Of a stretch of 64,000 nucleotides of DNA, positions 24,183-36,102 are shown in pieces. The position numbers were made by a program, and so were the translations under genes. A model generated the notes under the pieces. It worked only from the letters and a program-made list of their open reading frames with translations, made no database searches and had not been told where the DNA came from. Numbering within the stretch: the first letter of the stretch is position 1; each line of letters begins with the position of its first letter. This DNA comes from Haemonchus contortus (Eukaryota > Nematoda > Chromadorea > Rhabditida > Trichostrongylidae), in NCBI GenBank assembly GCA_000469685.2, contig LS997566.1:46148942-46212941 (forward strand), given 5' to 3'.

Positions 24183-27100
24183 GGCTTAGCTTGTTGTTTG
24201 CTCGGATAGAGGTCGAAAACTTCAGAAAGCCGAAAGACCCCTGGAGTGGAGGTGGTGATCAACGATGGTAGGGGATAAATAAGCGGCGAGAACTATTTGA
24301 CCGTTATAGAGAAATCGGCCACCGTAGGCATCAAACGCGACACCCGCCGATCTCATCCATCACCATTGTGATAGCTGGAACACAACAAAATTCGTGTTAA
24401 TTGAACCATAACCGGCGACAGCAGAGATGTTCAAATGGAAAGACAAGGAGGCTTGGCAGACTGACGGCAATCTGCGAAAATACCGGTCTTTTTAGTCTAA
24501 ACGGCACCGCAAGTCTTCTTACTTGATCTCTGAGCCTGGACAGTTAGTTTTAAGGATGTGGATTTCCCATGTTGCTAACCAAATCCACAATCACTTAACA
24601 TACAGTACCGAAACCCACAATTACATAACATACAGTACCCACATAGCATTCTATTCAAGGAGTCTTGGTAGTTAACGAATTTCCGAAGGGTTCTGGCTTC
24701 TGTGTCATCAAGTCCCAACGCTGTCATACACACCCTTTAGGCTGTTCATACTAGGCGCGTTGCCGAGTCAGAGTAAACCCTGCCGAGCGGGTACCAGGGG
24801 CAACTGCCGCGCAATCATGCCGCTCGTCGCGCGCGACTTATTCGCAATTTTGCGGCGGTGCACGTTCATACTCAATACGTTATTAATTACAGTAGCGAAT
24901 CTGAAAAAAGGTCGTTTGGATCCCATCGCCTTCGATGTCACGATGATGATAGTTCTAACGTGGGAACTAGATTAGTCCATACAGTAGCGCTCAAAAGTCT
25001 TCGGTGAAATGGCTCCTCAGCCGGACTTCCCAGTCGTAACTCCTTTCCTACTGGATTTAATCATGCGAATTTTCTATATTTGGAGCGTGGGTGTATTGTG
25101 GATATTTACCACTATTAACTTGCAATCTTACCATGTTCAAGATATCCCGAAGAGCGTGAAATCAAAATCGACTGAAAACACAGATGATGGCCCTTCTGGA
25201 ATCTCTTTCCTTTTTGTCATGTCTAAGGTGTACGAGCGGTAACGCCGAACACAATAGATGAGAAAAGCGCTCATAAGATGCGAATAAGTGCAGACCTCAA
25301 CAACTTTACTTTGAGCAAAATCTGCTACCGCAACAAACACCTTGCTCTATCTGTGGATATTGAAGTTTCGCAGTCAAATAGTGTTGGGTAAGGTGAAATA
25401 CGCTCTAGTTAAACATATCCAAATGTCGCGCGATTTGGTCTATTTAGAAGAAAGTTATGAACGAAAAAGCGTCGAACCATTTCACCGAAGACTTTTGAGC
25501 GCTACTGTATGTCAAGTCTCAGACCTTTACAGACCTCTTGTAACTCTCTATGGAAGTCTAAGGTTGAAGGGTTGCTACGCTGGAACTCACCAGTCAGTCC
25601 ATGACGTCTCATCTTCTCAACTCTTCAAAGAAGTTAGTCTAGTCACCTAATGGCTCAGTGAGACTATGTAAATAGTCAGAAAAGCCAAGGAAAAGTTATG
25701 TGGGAAGATGAATTCCGAAGGCTCGTAGACCTCAATGGGAAAAACTTAGGCGTGAAAAAATCATGGCTGAGATACCGTAACTATAACCATAAGTGACTAT
25801 ACTGTAGCAGATTTCTCCCAGTATGGTTTCTATTTCGTTCTCGTGTGTTTCCTCACGGTAACATACCACATTAAGGTTTCCGTTCTTCTTGGTTTTGGCC
25901 ATCTTTGCGGCACAAACTCATTCCCAGCCATCAAATATGCATCAGCAGTTTTTAGGATGTCAAACGATTTCTCGGGGTCTCCCGTTTTCTTTCAGTCTCT
26001 ATCGTTGACATTCTTTTCTAATTTCCGGTAGGTGGCCGTCTTTTCACGATGTTTGCTTTTCACTCCGCATAGCAATCCACCTACCCAGCTTCATGTGACT
26101 TCCCCATCGATCGATACCGTTCTCTTTAATTCTTCTTCATCTTCTTCATTATTTTCTTCCTCCCAAAGTCAACTAGTTTGTTCGCAATGAGATTTCTAAC
26201 CATGATGCCTACTGTGCGTCAACCGGAGGCGACTTTGCGGTTCTGATACGTTGCAGCTGCCTGGTCGGAGGCTAAAATAACTTCTTTGGTGTAATTTCTT
26301 TTTTTTCTCCGATTTTACAAATTGACGGAAGCGGCAGTACCCAGTGTAACTCACCTATAAGTCCGTTGTCCAGCAAACCAATGGAGTGCCAGTAAAATCT
26401 CGATTGTCTCGGTAACGAGCAGAAATATCCCGAAGATTCCACTCCAATCACCCAATACCAAACGAATCGAGTACTGTTTACCCAGGACTGACATAAATCA
26501 ATCTGGTGATCGAGGTGACGGCTATCCAGGTATTGACATTCCAAGATATCCAGTCGTTATCCGCTCCGGTTCAATAGTTCTATGATCATCTCCAATGGAT
26601 GTTGTTCTCAGTGACGTACTTGGACCAGCTGATCAACAATTGCTTGACGAATGGGAGTTTCCTGATCCGTAATTAGAGCTTTAGGTTTTCTTATAAAAAA
26701 TGCGCTGAGCGGCTAATCCTGAGCATCAGTCCCTCACTGGCGCTGATCGTACGCTCAACAAGTTTGCGTAGAGCTCACGTCTCTGAGAAAAAACAACAAT
26801 AGCTTCTCGAGGTGTACACGTGGATAACCTGCTTTTTACTTTTTTTTTCGGTTCTCCCTTTTATTTGAGCATACTATGGGATACTCAGATTCCCTCTTGT
26901 CCTATTTCAAGAGACCATTAAAGCAGTAAAGTCCAAACGGAGCGTACTTTTTCGAGCATGGATGTGGCACAGCCGTTAAATGGTGAAGCTTCTGGCTGCT
27001 GGACCGGGACTAAGAACTGCTCGATGTCCATATTAGATTTGCATGTTTTGAAGGTTTCAGTAGAGATTAATCCAAATTAACGACCTTCCTATGTCTTGTA

Positions 27101-27309
27101 CCTTAGGCTCCTGGATCTCTTCATCTGATGCTGTCTTATCAGTCTCTTCAGGCCGTGCGTTGAGCGTTCGACTTTTACTCGGGATCAAATAGTCTCATTT
27201 TTACTGCTCCTTGGAAAAAGACGCTCGACACGGAACTCCCAATCAAACTACATACTTCTTAAACTAAATTTACATTTTTAAAATTTTTTCTCTCGAAAAT
27301 TCCAGGTGA
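24183..27309. other. intergenic, with one M1 element
   Basis: Apart from the M1 copy at 24982-25507, no gene is supported. A minus-strand stretch near 26350-26475 could be a membrane-spanning exon (LVLGDWSGIFGIFLLVTETI, then LLALHWFAGQRTY) ending at a good donor AG|GTGAGT, but no coherent partner exons were found. Confidence 0.4.
24982..25507 (-). mobile_element. M1 MITE, copy 1 (526 bp, TA target site)
   Basis: The terminal inverted repeats start CAGTAGCGCTCAAAAGTCTT and end AAGACTTTTGAGCGCTACTG, with TA on both sides (24980-24981 and 25508-25509). The interior matches the copy at 36381-36906 in the opposite orientation. The TA flanks and the CAGT terminus suggest mobilisation by a Tc1/mariner-type transposase. 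Confidence 0.85.
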
Positions 27310-29719
27310 ATGGATCGATATTCTCCACGACCTCCTCCACGAAGCTACAGTAATTTGAATGTGGATGTTCACGATAACCTTATACGCCCCGTGCCTCAGC
27401 GCAGTCCATTGACAAAGGTCCGGCCTAAGGCAGATTTCAAGATAAAAGTTTTTCTTAGTTATTGGGAGCGTTTGAGAATCTGTACTTCTGTAGTAAGGAT
27501 GGATTACACAGTTCAGAATACTGAGGGCGCAACTTTCGAGTAATCTCAGAAATTCCTGGGTAGAACATTTTGTTATAGCAGTACGGTAGGAATGCTCGCA
27601 ACTGCAGTAGTTGGATCGGGTGTTGGGAGTTTTTTTTGCAAATGCTTGAAACCCACAAACACCTTGGCCCACTGTAGGAAAAAGGACTCTTCAACATTGA
27701 AGAGGAGATGGAAGGACGTAGTTATGATAAATAATCGACAATGATGCCGAATATTTTTACAAAATTTTTCTCCGCAAAACTCTGCAAGTTGCTCAAAATG
27801 CTCCCAAACCCCGCAGGGATTTGGAAAAAAGAGCAAACAAGTGTAGAAAAAAAGACTTTTCATCCATTGCCGTAACACTCTAAAAAAATCATTGATAATT
27901 TTCAGCAAGTAAACCAACTAGCCTACGAGATACCCAAGAACAAATATGCTCAAAATCCCTGGAATTACGCCCCTGAATTCCTCAAAGTAAGTTCGACAGT
28001 TTTTTTTGAACTCATTCCATTTGAGGCTTTGTGTAGAATCTATTAATTTGAAAGTTTTTCCTCTACATGCACCTTTTTAACTGTAGGTATTCGGTGACGT
28101 TCGAATTCATGTAGGTGGAAGAGCTGTATTCGATTGTGTACTTCTGGGTAGCCCAAGGCCAAAGGTAACATCTCCATACTGGAATTGCCTCAGTCCCTTT
28201 TTCATTTTATTTTGCCTTTTTCGGAAGTTAACTCCATTTGCGTAGCAGAATGAGCATGTTGCAAGTGATTCGCAAAATTTACATCCGCCAGAATCTATAT
28301 CGTGTCCAATTGCATTTGACTGCTGATGAAATCAAGTCTCTGCTGGGAACGCTATGAACAGTTTCAGAGTAGAAGGTGTGATAGTCGATGTGTAGACGGT
28401 GGGAGCGAGCCACGAGCTAGTGAAAGTTGAAACGTAAGAAAAGAAAACCAAAAAAGCGTAGGAATGACTCAAGCACTGCTTCGTTTTGGTGACTGGAAAA
28501 ATTAAGAGACTAGTGAAAACAATCAATTCGAGACTTTTCCAGTTGTATGGATTGCTTGATGCTCATCAGTTTTACCTTATTTGCTCCCTGTTATCATTTT
28601 CACTCGTGTTACTGCCGTCTTTTGAATTATTAAGTTTTATTTCAAATTTCTTTGATTGTCACGGCGGGCTAGTCAGCGAGAGGTGTCGCTGAAGACGTTT
28701 TCGGTCCAAAACGCCTCTCCCCTTTATTTTGGCTTTGAAACAATTTTCAGTAAATTGTATTCTAGTTTCGGACAAAATAATTATGTTGATAACCCATGGT
28801 CCCTTATGGACCCTTATGGATATGTCCAAGAGTAAAAACTTAGATGCATGCAAATCACTGAACATGCAAACCTATTTTATACAAAAAACTGGCAAGGATT
28901 ATGTAAAAAAAATCATTTGCGCAGGTGTGTTGGTTGTTCAACGATGAGAAGTTGATTTTCAAAGACGTACAAATCGACGATACTGCTGATGTTTGTCGAC
29001 TGACTATACCGTATGTTATGCCGCATCATTTCGGTGAGCTTTTCCATTGTTTCGATAGGCAAATATATAAGAATGCAGTGTGCTGTCCATCGTCCTTCAT
29101 ATTTTGTTTTACGACCAGAATGAATATTTTTTGTTGATCGAAATGGAATTTTACTTCCCTTCCGATAATTCCCTTCTCTTCTTTATTATTCGACTCTGTC
29201 AGTTTTGATTTTTCATTCATTGCTGCACAATTTCATGCGTGCTATCACGAGCTTGGCGTCATAGCGTGGCAGTGCTCGCGGAATCGTAGGAATAGACAGC
29301 CATGGGAATGCAGAACTCCATGAACCCTGTCGGAACCCATCTCGCACCTCCACAATTACGCCATTCACCTGTTCTTTACTTACCTAACTTACCTTTTACT
29401 TTGCTTGTGGCTGACCCTGCGTTTACACAGTTCTACTTCCCTACCCAATTAGCTATTCTGAGGCTCCGAACACACAGGTTCTTTACATACCCACTCACTC
29501 CATTCAGATTATACTGTGGAGCAATGGAAGAGGCAAGAAAACCGTATGATTTCATTAGGCAATATTATAAGTGGTGTACTAGTTTGCGGCCATACTCAGT
29601 TACCGTAACCATATTTCAGAAAGACTTTTGTCATTAGTTTCTTTTCAGGCACATACACTGTTTTATGCGAAAACGAAGTCGGACGAGCTGTGACGTCGGC
29701 TGAACTATATCCATTGTAA
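27310..29719 (+). CDS. small Ig I-set domain protein, about 150-175 residues
   Basis: Exon 1 begins at ATG 27310, five bases after an acceptor (AATTCCAG), a likely trans-splice site. It ends at 27417 (AAG|GTCCGG) or 27492 (GTA|GTAAGG); both keep phase. Further exons are 27906-27986, 28087-28164, 28925-29033 and 29649-29719. The N-terminus is Pro/Arg-rich (MDRYSPRPPPRSYSN). The single Ig domain runs from YAPEFLK to the end, with Cys in GGRAVFDC, Trp in VCWLFNDEKL and the second Cys in GTYTVLCENEVGRA. The usual Asp before G-x-Y is His. No signal peptide or membrane segment is seen, so an intracellular, muscle-type I-set protein is likely (inference). AATAAA is at 29804. Confidence 0.75.
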
Positions 29720-30019
29720 AAATCCTCTTTCTGTAGATTAAATTCTGTATTTGCTCGTTACTAATACGGAATGTCTTTTCTGTCGGTTTCATTCAGAAAA
29801 GCCAATAAATATGGTGCTCTTCCAGATTTCTCTATGATCTTCTTTTCTAGGCCTACTTACATAGCTTCATTTGCTTTTTGAACTCTCTTTTCTTCAAAGT
29901 CAGCGGATTGGGCTCAGGTGATTCAATAGATCTTCTTCCTGTTTAAAATACCAGTTGGGTCACCCGGTTAACGCCGGACCCCCATTCCTTACTTTTACAG
30001 AGCAGTTAGCAAATCTCCC

Positions 30020-30205
30020 CTCCCCTCTTCCCTTTAAATGAAGAAATGTAGTGAAATAGAGCTAGGTTTTCCATATCACTACCTTTATCGTAATCATAAG
30101 CTTTTGCGGACGGACACACCGACATACCGACATACAGACATACCGACAAACACACAAACCGACAAATCGACACACCAAGTTTCTGCTTTATAAATGAGAG
30201 AGATA
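30020..30205. repeat. dispersed repeat with ACCGACAA-type minisatellite, copy 2
   Basis: Matches 14240-14410 across GAGCTAGGTTTTCCATATCA and the CCGACATACCGACA run, with the same GCTTTATAAATGAGAG end. Confidence 0.7.
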
Positions 30206-30387
30206 GGTAGAAACTCACTATTTCCATCTCAAAACAGAAGGTGCCTTGGAATCACGATTTCTTCTCACGTGAAATATGCACGAGCGGCATCAAGCACATG
30301 TACTTCTGGCTTGCAGAAACACGGCAAGACTAATTATCGAAATGGGTTATCATCAGTTATCAAAGATACGGAATGATATGGTGTGGG

Positions 30388-30395
30388 TATAAAAA
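30388..30395 (+). promoter_or_regulatory. candidate TATA box
   Basis: TATAAAAA lies 56 bases before the ATG of the TPR gene. Confidence 0.45.
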
Positions 30396-30450
30396 CTGCT
30401 GTTTCTCATCGCATCATTCTGAATCGTGTCAAAACCTACTCGGAGTCTCC

Positions 30451-33400
30451 ATGTTAAAATTTCTACGATTCCTTTTCCCAAGAAAAAGAAGTCGTCGCTT
30501 CAAAAGGAGAGTGGATCGTTATCGAGTAGTAAACTTCGAAGAAAGCAGCCATCAGGAACAAAGTCGTACTTCACATATAAATCGGTTACAACCATATAGT
30601 GAATTAATGGGAGGAACTTTGGAGAAGGCGAACTGCGGCCTGACTGCAGGTAAGCTTCTTCCTGACTCATATATTCGCGGGGATTCCTTAAGCAGTACAT
30701 ACAATGTAGTCGGTTTGGGTTTCAGCCAAAGTTCGTTATCTGGTCAAAGGCAGCGAAGACTATGACGTACCCAGGCTTGCATGGGAGATTCAAGTAGACA
30801 ATCGCATAAAAACAATACACTCTACAACAGGCAAGGTCCAGGTGTCGATTTCCGAATCGATACCCGCCCAGACCAACCAAGCCATCAATAGCTGGGTTCA
30901 TTTCTGCTACTCTTTCTGGGCTCACTAGGAAGGATAAAGCCCTCACTCCAAAATCGTCTGGCCAACGCAAATCATTGTAAGGCCACATACCCATTCGATG
31001 CGCCAATAGGATCTAAAATGAGTGTCGAGGGTGTGACGCATACTTTTTCTACGTGAATCTGTTCCCTGCCGATGAAGTTAGCGAATTTTCAGAAAATTCC
31101 CTATACCACAACTATAAAAGTCCTCGTGTACGACGTTTATACCGCTCTCAGTCAAAGCAAGAACTCCTAGACAACAGAAATCTTGAAAATTCTTTCAAGA
31201 AGCGATGTGATGAGATTATTTTCTCGTATGCTTTCTTTTGACAAACAAAAAAGCTCTTATCTTCTCTGACATCAAGAATTTCAGTGTTGTACAAAACACA
31301 ACAGGCTTGATAGATGCTCGCTGTAAGGATGAGAACACAGGGGACGACAAGGTCGCAGATGCCATACGCTATGCTGAGTATCAGCGTCAATTTGCTGTCT
31401 TTGAAAACAACGAGGTGCTGCTCAACAACCATTGGTATTCAGTAAGCAAATCAAGCTAAAGAAATATCAAATGGCTACAGAGTTGCTAGTATAGTTGAAA
31501 TTGCGGGCACGTGTAGACTGTCGTCTGTTGTAGTTGCGTAGTTGTAGTGTAGTGTATTCATTGATGGAGGTACATGCAAAAGGCTAGCACCCTATTTGAC
31601 AGGATTAGTGACCTATCAATAGAAAATGGGGGCGGTCTAGAGAATTCACATGCTCCTCCAGTCCCGAAGGTGTCATTAAAGCCTGGAAATGACTCCATTC
31701 TTGCATGTAGAGTGATAAGGGGAAAGTCGCAATACAAGTTCCCCGAAGCATATGGAAACTCCTTTTCATTGAGTGCTATCGATGGGAAGGATCTAATCCC
31801 TGCGGAGCTTCTGAACGAACACTAAGCAAATGAGTGGTACTAACGTGTTTTAGTTGTTCAATGCTAATGTATGGTACAACATTGGCTCCCTCTACGAAAG
31901 ACGAGCAAGAGAATTGTTGGAAAAAATGAATTCAACGGTGAGTTTTCTCTGTCCAATATTGCTTTCGAGAGCGGAATTAGTGACAAGCTGGGAAGGTTCA
32001 AAATCGCTGAAAAACCGAGAATGTTAGAGCCTACACCGGGATTAGAGGGCAGGCCAACGATCTTGTCTTCATCTTTCGAAAGACCTAACGGCATGTCAAA
32101 TTTTTAAAGTGACATAATACGAAATCAGCATGAATGCATTGCTAAGTTCCTGCACGATACAATACACAGAAAACGTTGGTAGACCTTTGGCAGGTTCTTC
32201 GGGTGGACATGCTCACCGAAAATGCTACTCTATCTCATTATAGCCGTTACCCACCAGTCCATTGGCTCCTTGAAGCCATACCTCTGCTTTATCAGATGAT
32301 ATGTCCCATGTCACCGTTAAACATTCAGTAGACCGGTAGATAGCGACCCCAAAAAGACATTTATATTGCTCGAAATGGGACTTAGCCCTGAATTCGTCAG
32401 GTTCAGAAGGCTCACTTAGATACTGGCTTTGCTCCACACCACTAACTTGACCATGAACGGGCAATTTCCAGGTGTTTAGTTCGGGTATCTGTGAACGGGA
32501 CATTAGCTCTTACTATTTGCAGATCACTTTGAAAGATAGTACCTTCCTACTTAAGATTTCCCTGCCAGCCCTTGGCTTTCCTTGACTTGCTTCAATCGGT
32601 GTTGTAGAAAGGATAGGCTTAATGGTTGACGTATGTGTTGCGATGATCGGCAGGGTAAAGTGCCAAAAGGGTGCATTATCGCGAGCATGGACGTTTGGGG
32701 AAAGAATTGGGGATTGGGACTTCAAGATTTTTCATTATATCTTGTGCTTGGAAGTGTCTAGAAGATCAATGATCCCAGATTCTAACCGAAATCGATCAGG
32801 ATATGGACAACAACGCTATTTCTAATGAAGTATCAGTCATTGATGAGAATATGCTAAGAGCGCTCTCTTGCTACTGGTAAGTAAGCCGGGCTCATAATAA
32901 TAAGAACAACATTACGTTGAAAATTTCAATTCGTCGCTTCGAAATTCAAGTACTATTGAAGTCAAAATACAAGTAACTACTGGACTAATAGTTTCTTGTA
33001 TCCAAGATGTTCCCCGGATCTGACTGTTTTGATTCGCTCAGCTAGCCTGTTTGGGCTGTAGACATCGAATATCATACGCAACCTTTCCCGTCAAACTTAT
33101 TTTTGTTGAAAATTTGTCTCCAAAGTACGACATGTATTTTTGAAGGTGGGGGCGGAAACCCATGCGGGAGGGCTAGTGCTTGAACCTGCACCCAAAGTGA
33201 TATTATGGGAATCTCCTCTAGATGTTAAATAATTTGAAGCACCAGAACTTTGTGCAGGTTGTTCTCAGACTTCGCAAAACTGTAAAAATCCGAAAGCTTT
33301 TTTTCCAAACCACTGGTTTCCCTAAAATACCCGACCAGTTCACCGTGAAACCATCGTGAACCTCAGTGTGGGTTGTCGATTGAAAATTCTTCCATTTGTG

Positions 33401-34272
33401 CTGATCAACAGGGGCCGACTTCAATTCTCTAACGTTGGTCACTTTTTTAGTGAAATTACTCTAAGTGCCTTAAACTTTCAGTAAAAGTGTGCTGTTTACG
33501 AAAACGCTCAACGACTATGACAGGGAAGGAAATCTTTATGGTTGCATTGGAAACATTCTACACCTTCTCGGAAGCCACGAAGAAGCCATTGGCTTCCACC
33601 TATGGGTAAGATTATTTTAATGAAGACTATTATAGATAGATTAAATTGCCTCTTACATGATACCTTGAATAGCCTCGCGGGGAGAAACGCTTCGGAAAAT
33701 TGGGTGGAACTCATTGTGTAAGCCGAGTAAGGCCTATACAGCGAGTTTTTAGGCAATGGTAAGCTACATGCTGGGGTTTTGGTCATAAAAAATGCGCAAA
33801 GGATATACAGAATCTCCGACCATGTTACCGTAACGCTGAAGATGCAGTCGATAAAATTAAGTGTGACATATGGTTACTTAATCGAGTAATTTTTTTTCAG
33901 CGATTGGATCTGGCTCGTCAATTGGGCGACGGCGAAGGAGAATACCGAGCATTACAGAACATTGGTAATGAGTATGTCGGTTTGTCACGATTTGGAGAAG
34001 CAGTACGGAGATACAAGTATGTGCAATTTGATCTTTCACGCTACGGTAAGGTAATCAATAAGTGTCTCGAGCATTGTGTCCCAAAGCACCCTAAAAGCAG
34101 CGTTTCGCTCAGTCCCAGTTCATGTTTCTTATACTGTTAGTAACCATTCAGTGAAGCGAAATTGGTGGCGATCCGGATGAATGACGTTCAGCGGAAGCAA
34201 CGTTGTCAAGAACTCATCGAACAATTCTCTGAAATGGCCTCAAAAAAGAGGAAAGCGACTGGACGCTCATAA
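30451..34272 (+). CDS. TPR-repeat protein, multi-exon
   Basis: Secure exons are 30451-30649, 30726-(about 30830), (about 31022)-31225, 31285-31441, 31854-31937, 32779-32876, 33482-33605, 33901-34016 and 34152-34272 (TAA). Phases match from 31285 onward. The join between exons 2 and 3 is unclear, and an extra exon near 31587-31668 is possible. The start is basic (MLKFLRFLFPRKRSRRFKRR). TPR-like helices appear as WYNIGSLYERRARELLEKM, then GCIGNILHLLGSHEEAIGFH, RLDLARQLGDGEGEYRALQN and IGNEYVGLSRFGEAVRRY. It ends with a basic tail (SKKRKATGRS). Tandem TPRs of this kind (LGN/TONSL-like spacing) act as protein scaffolds; the partner is unknown. AATAAA is at 34331. Confidence 0.65.
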
Positions 34273-34544
34273 AAACTAATCTCGATATGGAATAATCATT
34301 GCAAATTGACAATGGCCTTAATCGTGTCTAAATAAACAACGATTAAAGGAGCCATGTCTCAGAAGACTGGTTGATACCTCTTCTCCTCTCAGTTTGAAAT
34401 TCCTCTCCATTGTATACACTTTCAAGTGAGTATTGATTTTACGCGCGCTCATCAATTCTCGATGCCACAACATGGTGGTGGTGCGAGAAATAATGCTCTG
34501 TTTGTCCCTTAGGCCTGAATTCATGCAGCTGTTGCCGCCAGGTT

Positions 34545-34946
34545 ATGGTTGCAGCAGCAGCTGGATCGGATTTGTTTTGGACCAAGTGGATCGAATCCGA
34601 GCGACCACGTTATGCAAAGAAATCCACCACCGGCTACGTGTCATCAAAAGATTTCAGCGGTCTATTCAAAAATGGAGATCCCCTTCTAGGCATATATTTA
34701 GCCCATGAAATCGTTGAGACAGGGCACTTATCCGTCAGCTCCAATTTGGATCTATCGGCAGAGGAAACTATCGTAGCCAACAATTTTTCCACTCGTTGCT
34801 ATGTTCGAGACAAAAAAAGAGCAACAAAGGTCGATAAAGGTGTGAAAGTTCTGTTGGGAAACGATATTATGGGCGGCTGGAGACCGATACGGCTCTCCTT
34901 GCCACAAGGCCACAGTGTTGTTCAAAATGGTTTTAATCGTGCTTGA
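34545..34946 (+). CDS. unrecognised open frame, possible 3' exon
   Basis: A 133-codon frame includes GSDLFWTKWIESERPRY, FSGLFKNGDPLLGIYLAHEI and VLLGNDIMGGWRPIR, and ends 69 bases before AATAAA (35015-35020). It may start as an exon after the acceptor GCCGCCAG. An alternative frame from ATG 34523 (MQLLPPGYGC...) overlaps it. No partner exon and no family were found. It follows the TPR gene, whose own polyadenylation signal precedes it. Confidence 0.3.
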   Translation: MVAAAAGSDLFWTKWIESERPRYAKKSTTGYVSSKDFSGLFKNGDPLLGIYLAHEIVETGHLSVSSNLDLSAEETIVANNFSTRCYVRDKKRATKVDKGVKVLLGNDIMGGWRPIRLSLPQGHSVVQNGFNRA

Positions 34947-35020
34947 GCTCAATAGCTAAACTCATTGAACTTTATTATGACTAGTAACGACTTCAAAAAA
35001 AAGTGAAAAACAATAATAAA

Positions 35021-36102
35021 GCTCCAAATGTATAGCAAAAAATAGTTAAAACAATAATCTCGTACAAAACCCAACAGGAACCACTGAAATGATACATATT
35101 TTGTATTGCGACTGTGAAAGATAGGTTTAGAAATGAAAAATCTCAGCGAAGGGCGAATCGCTCGGAATATGTCAACATGGGCAAATGTACATGCTTGTCA
35201 AAGTATCCTACAATACTCCCATCTTAAAAATGTACTCAACTGGTTCAACTTCTTACGAAGAAATATTGAAATCTAGTCGGTAAGCTTTAAAAGGAAACCA
35301 ATTTCATAGCTGCAGGGAAGATAATCGAACGGACTAAACAAGTGTAGGTCCTTGGATTGGGTCCACAGTGAGTATCAGAAGGTGCCTTTCTTCTGTTGCA
35401 GACTTATAGCATTGATTATTTGCTTTGTGAAGTAACTGCCTAATGATCGGTGAGTTTCAGTCACCACATTTAAAATCATCTACTCTGTTGATATCGTCTC
35501 ATTTCCGTTCCTTACCGCTGTCGAAGTGACATAAATGACAAGCGATTTGATATATAGAGCCCCGACGACAGCTGATAAAAGACTGATATGGCCAGCCTTG
35601 CCAAAGAACGACCAGCATTTTTCAAGCAACGGCATTCTATCTCTGAAAGGAGACAGGATGAGTTTCTGCTAGAAAATGAATGATTTATGGGAACTCAGGA
35701 ACAGCTACGGGTTTCGTATGAAATTGAAAGTGTATAGGAATGGTTCCCGGCAACTACCACAGAAGTAGAAGGGTGTCAGCTGTCCAGATGCTCTAGAGGA
35801 ATACACTCTAACACATACAGGGTGAAGATCAACCGCTCAGTTGCACTATACCGGCTCAGAAAAATAGCGCCCACCCACACCCTATTTCACTTCACTCAAC
35901 TTCCCAGAGAATGATAAATGAGCATCGTCAGGAAGCTAAAAACAACGACTTATTCCCCCGTAATTAACTGTACATATACATTGAATCCCGCAAGCGATTG
36001 AGAATGGGAGTTGGTATCACGGGTGGCCCTCAATTGGGAATGATTAGGGCAGTAACTAATGCTTAACTTCTTTTCTAGGACCTCAATCTAAAAAGTGGGA
36101 GA
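35021..36102. other. intergenic
   Basis: I see no exon or repeat that I can support here. Confidence 0.5.

Noticed and set aside
29302..29637. 111-codon plus-strand frame
   Set aside because: It sits inside an intron of the Ig gene, has no splice partners and resembles no family.
32225..32503. 92-codon minus-strand frame in a TPR-gene intron
   Set aside because: The composition looks protein-like (VTWDISSDKAEVWLQGANG), but no start context, partner exon or family was found.
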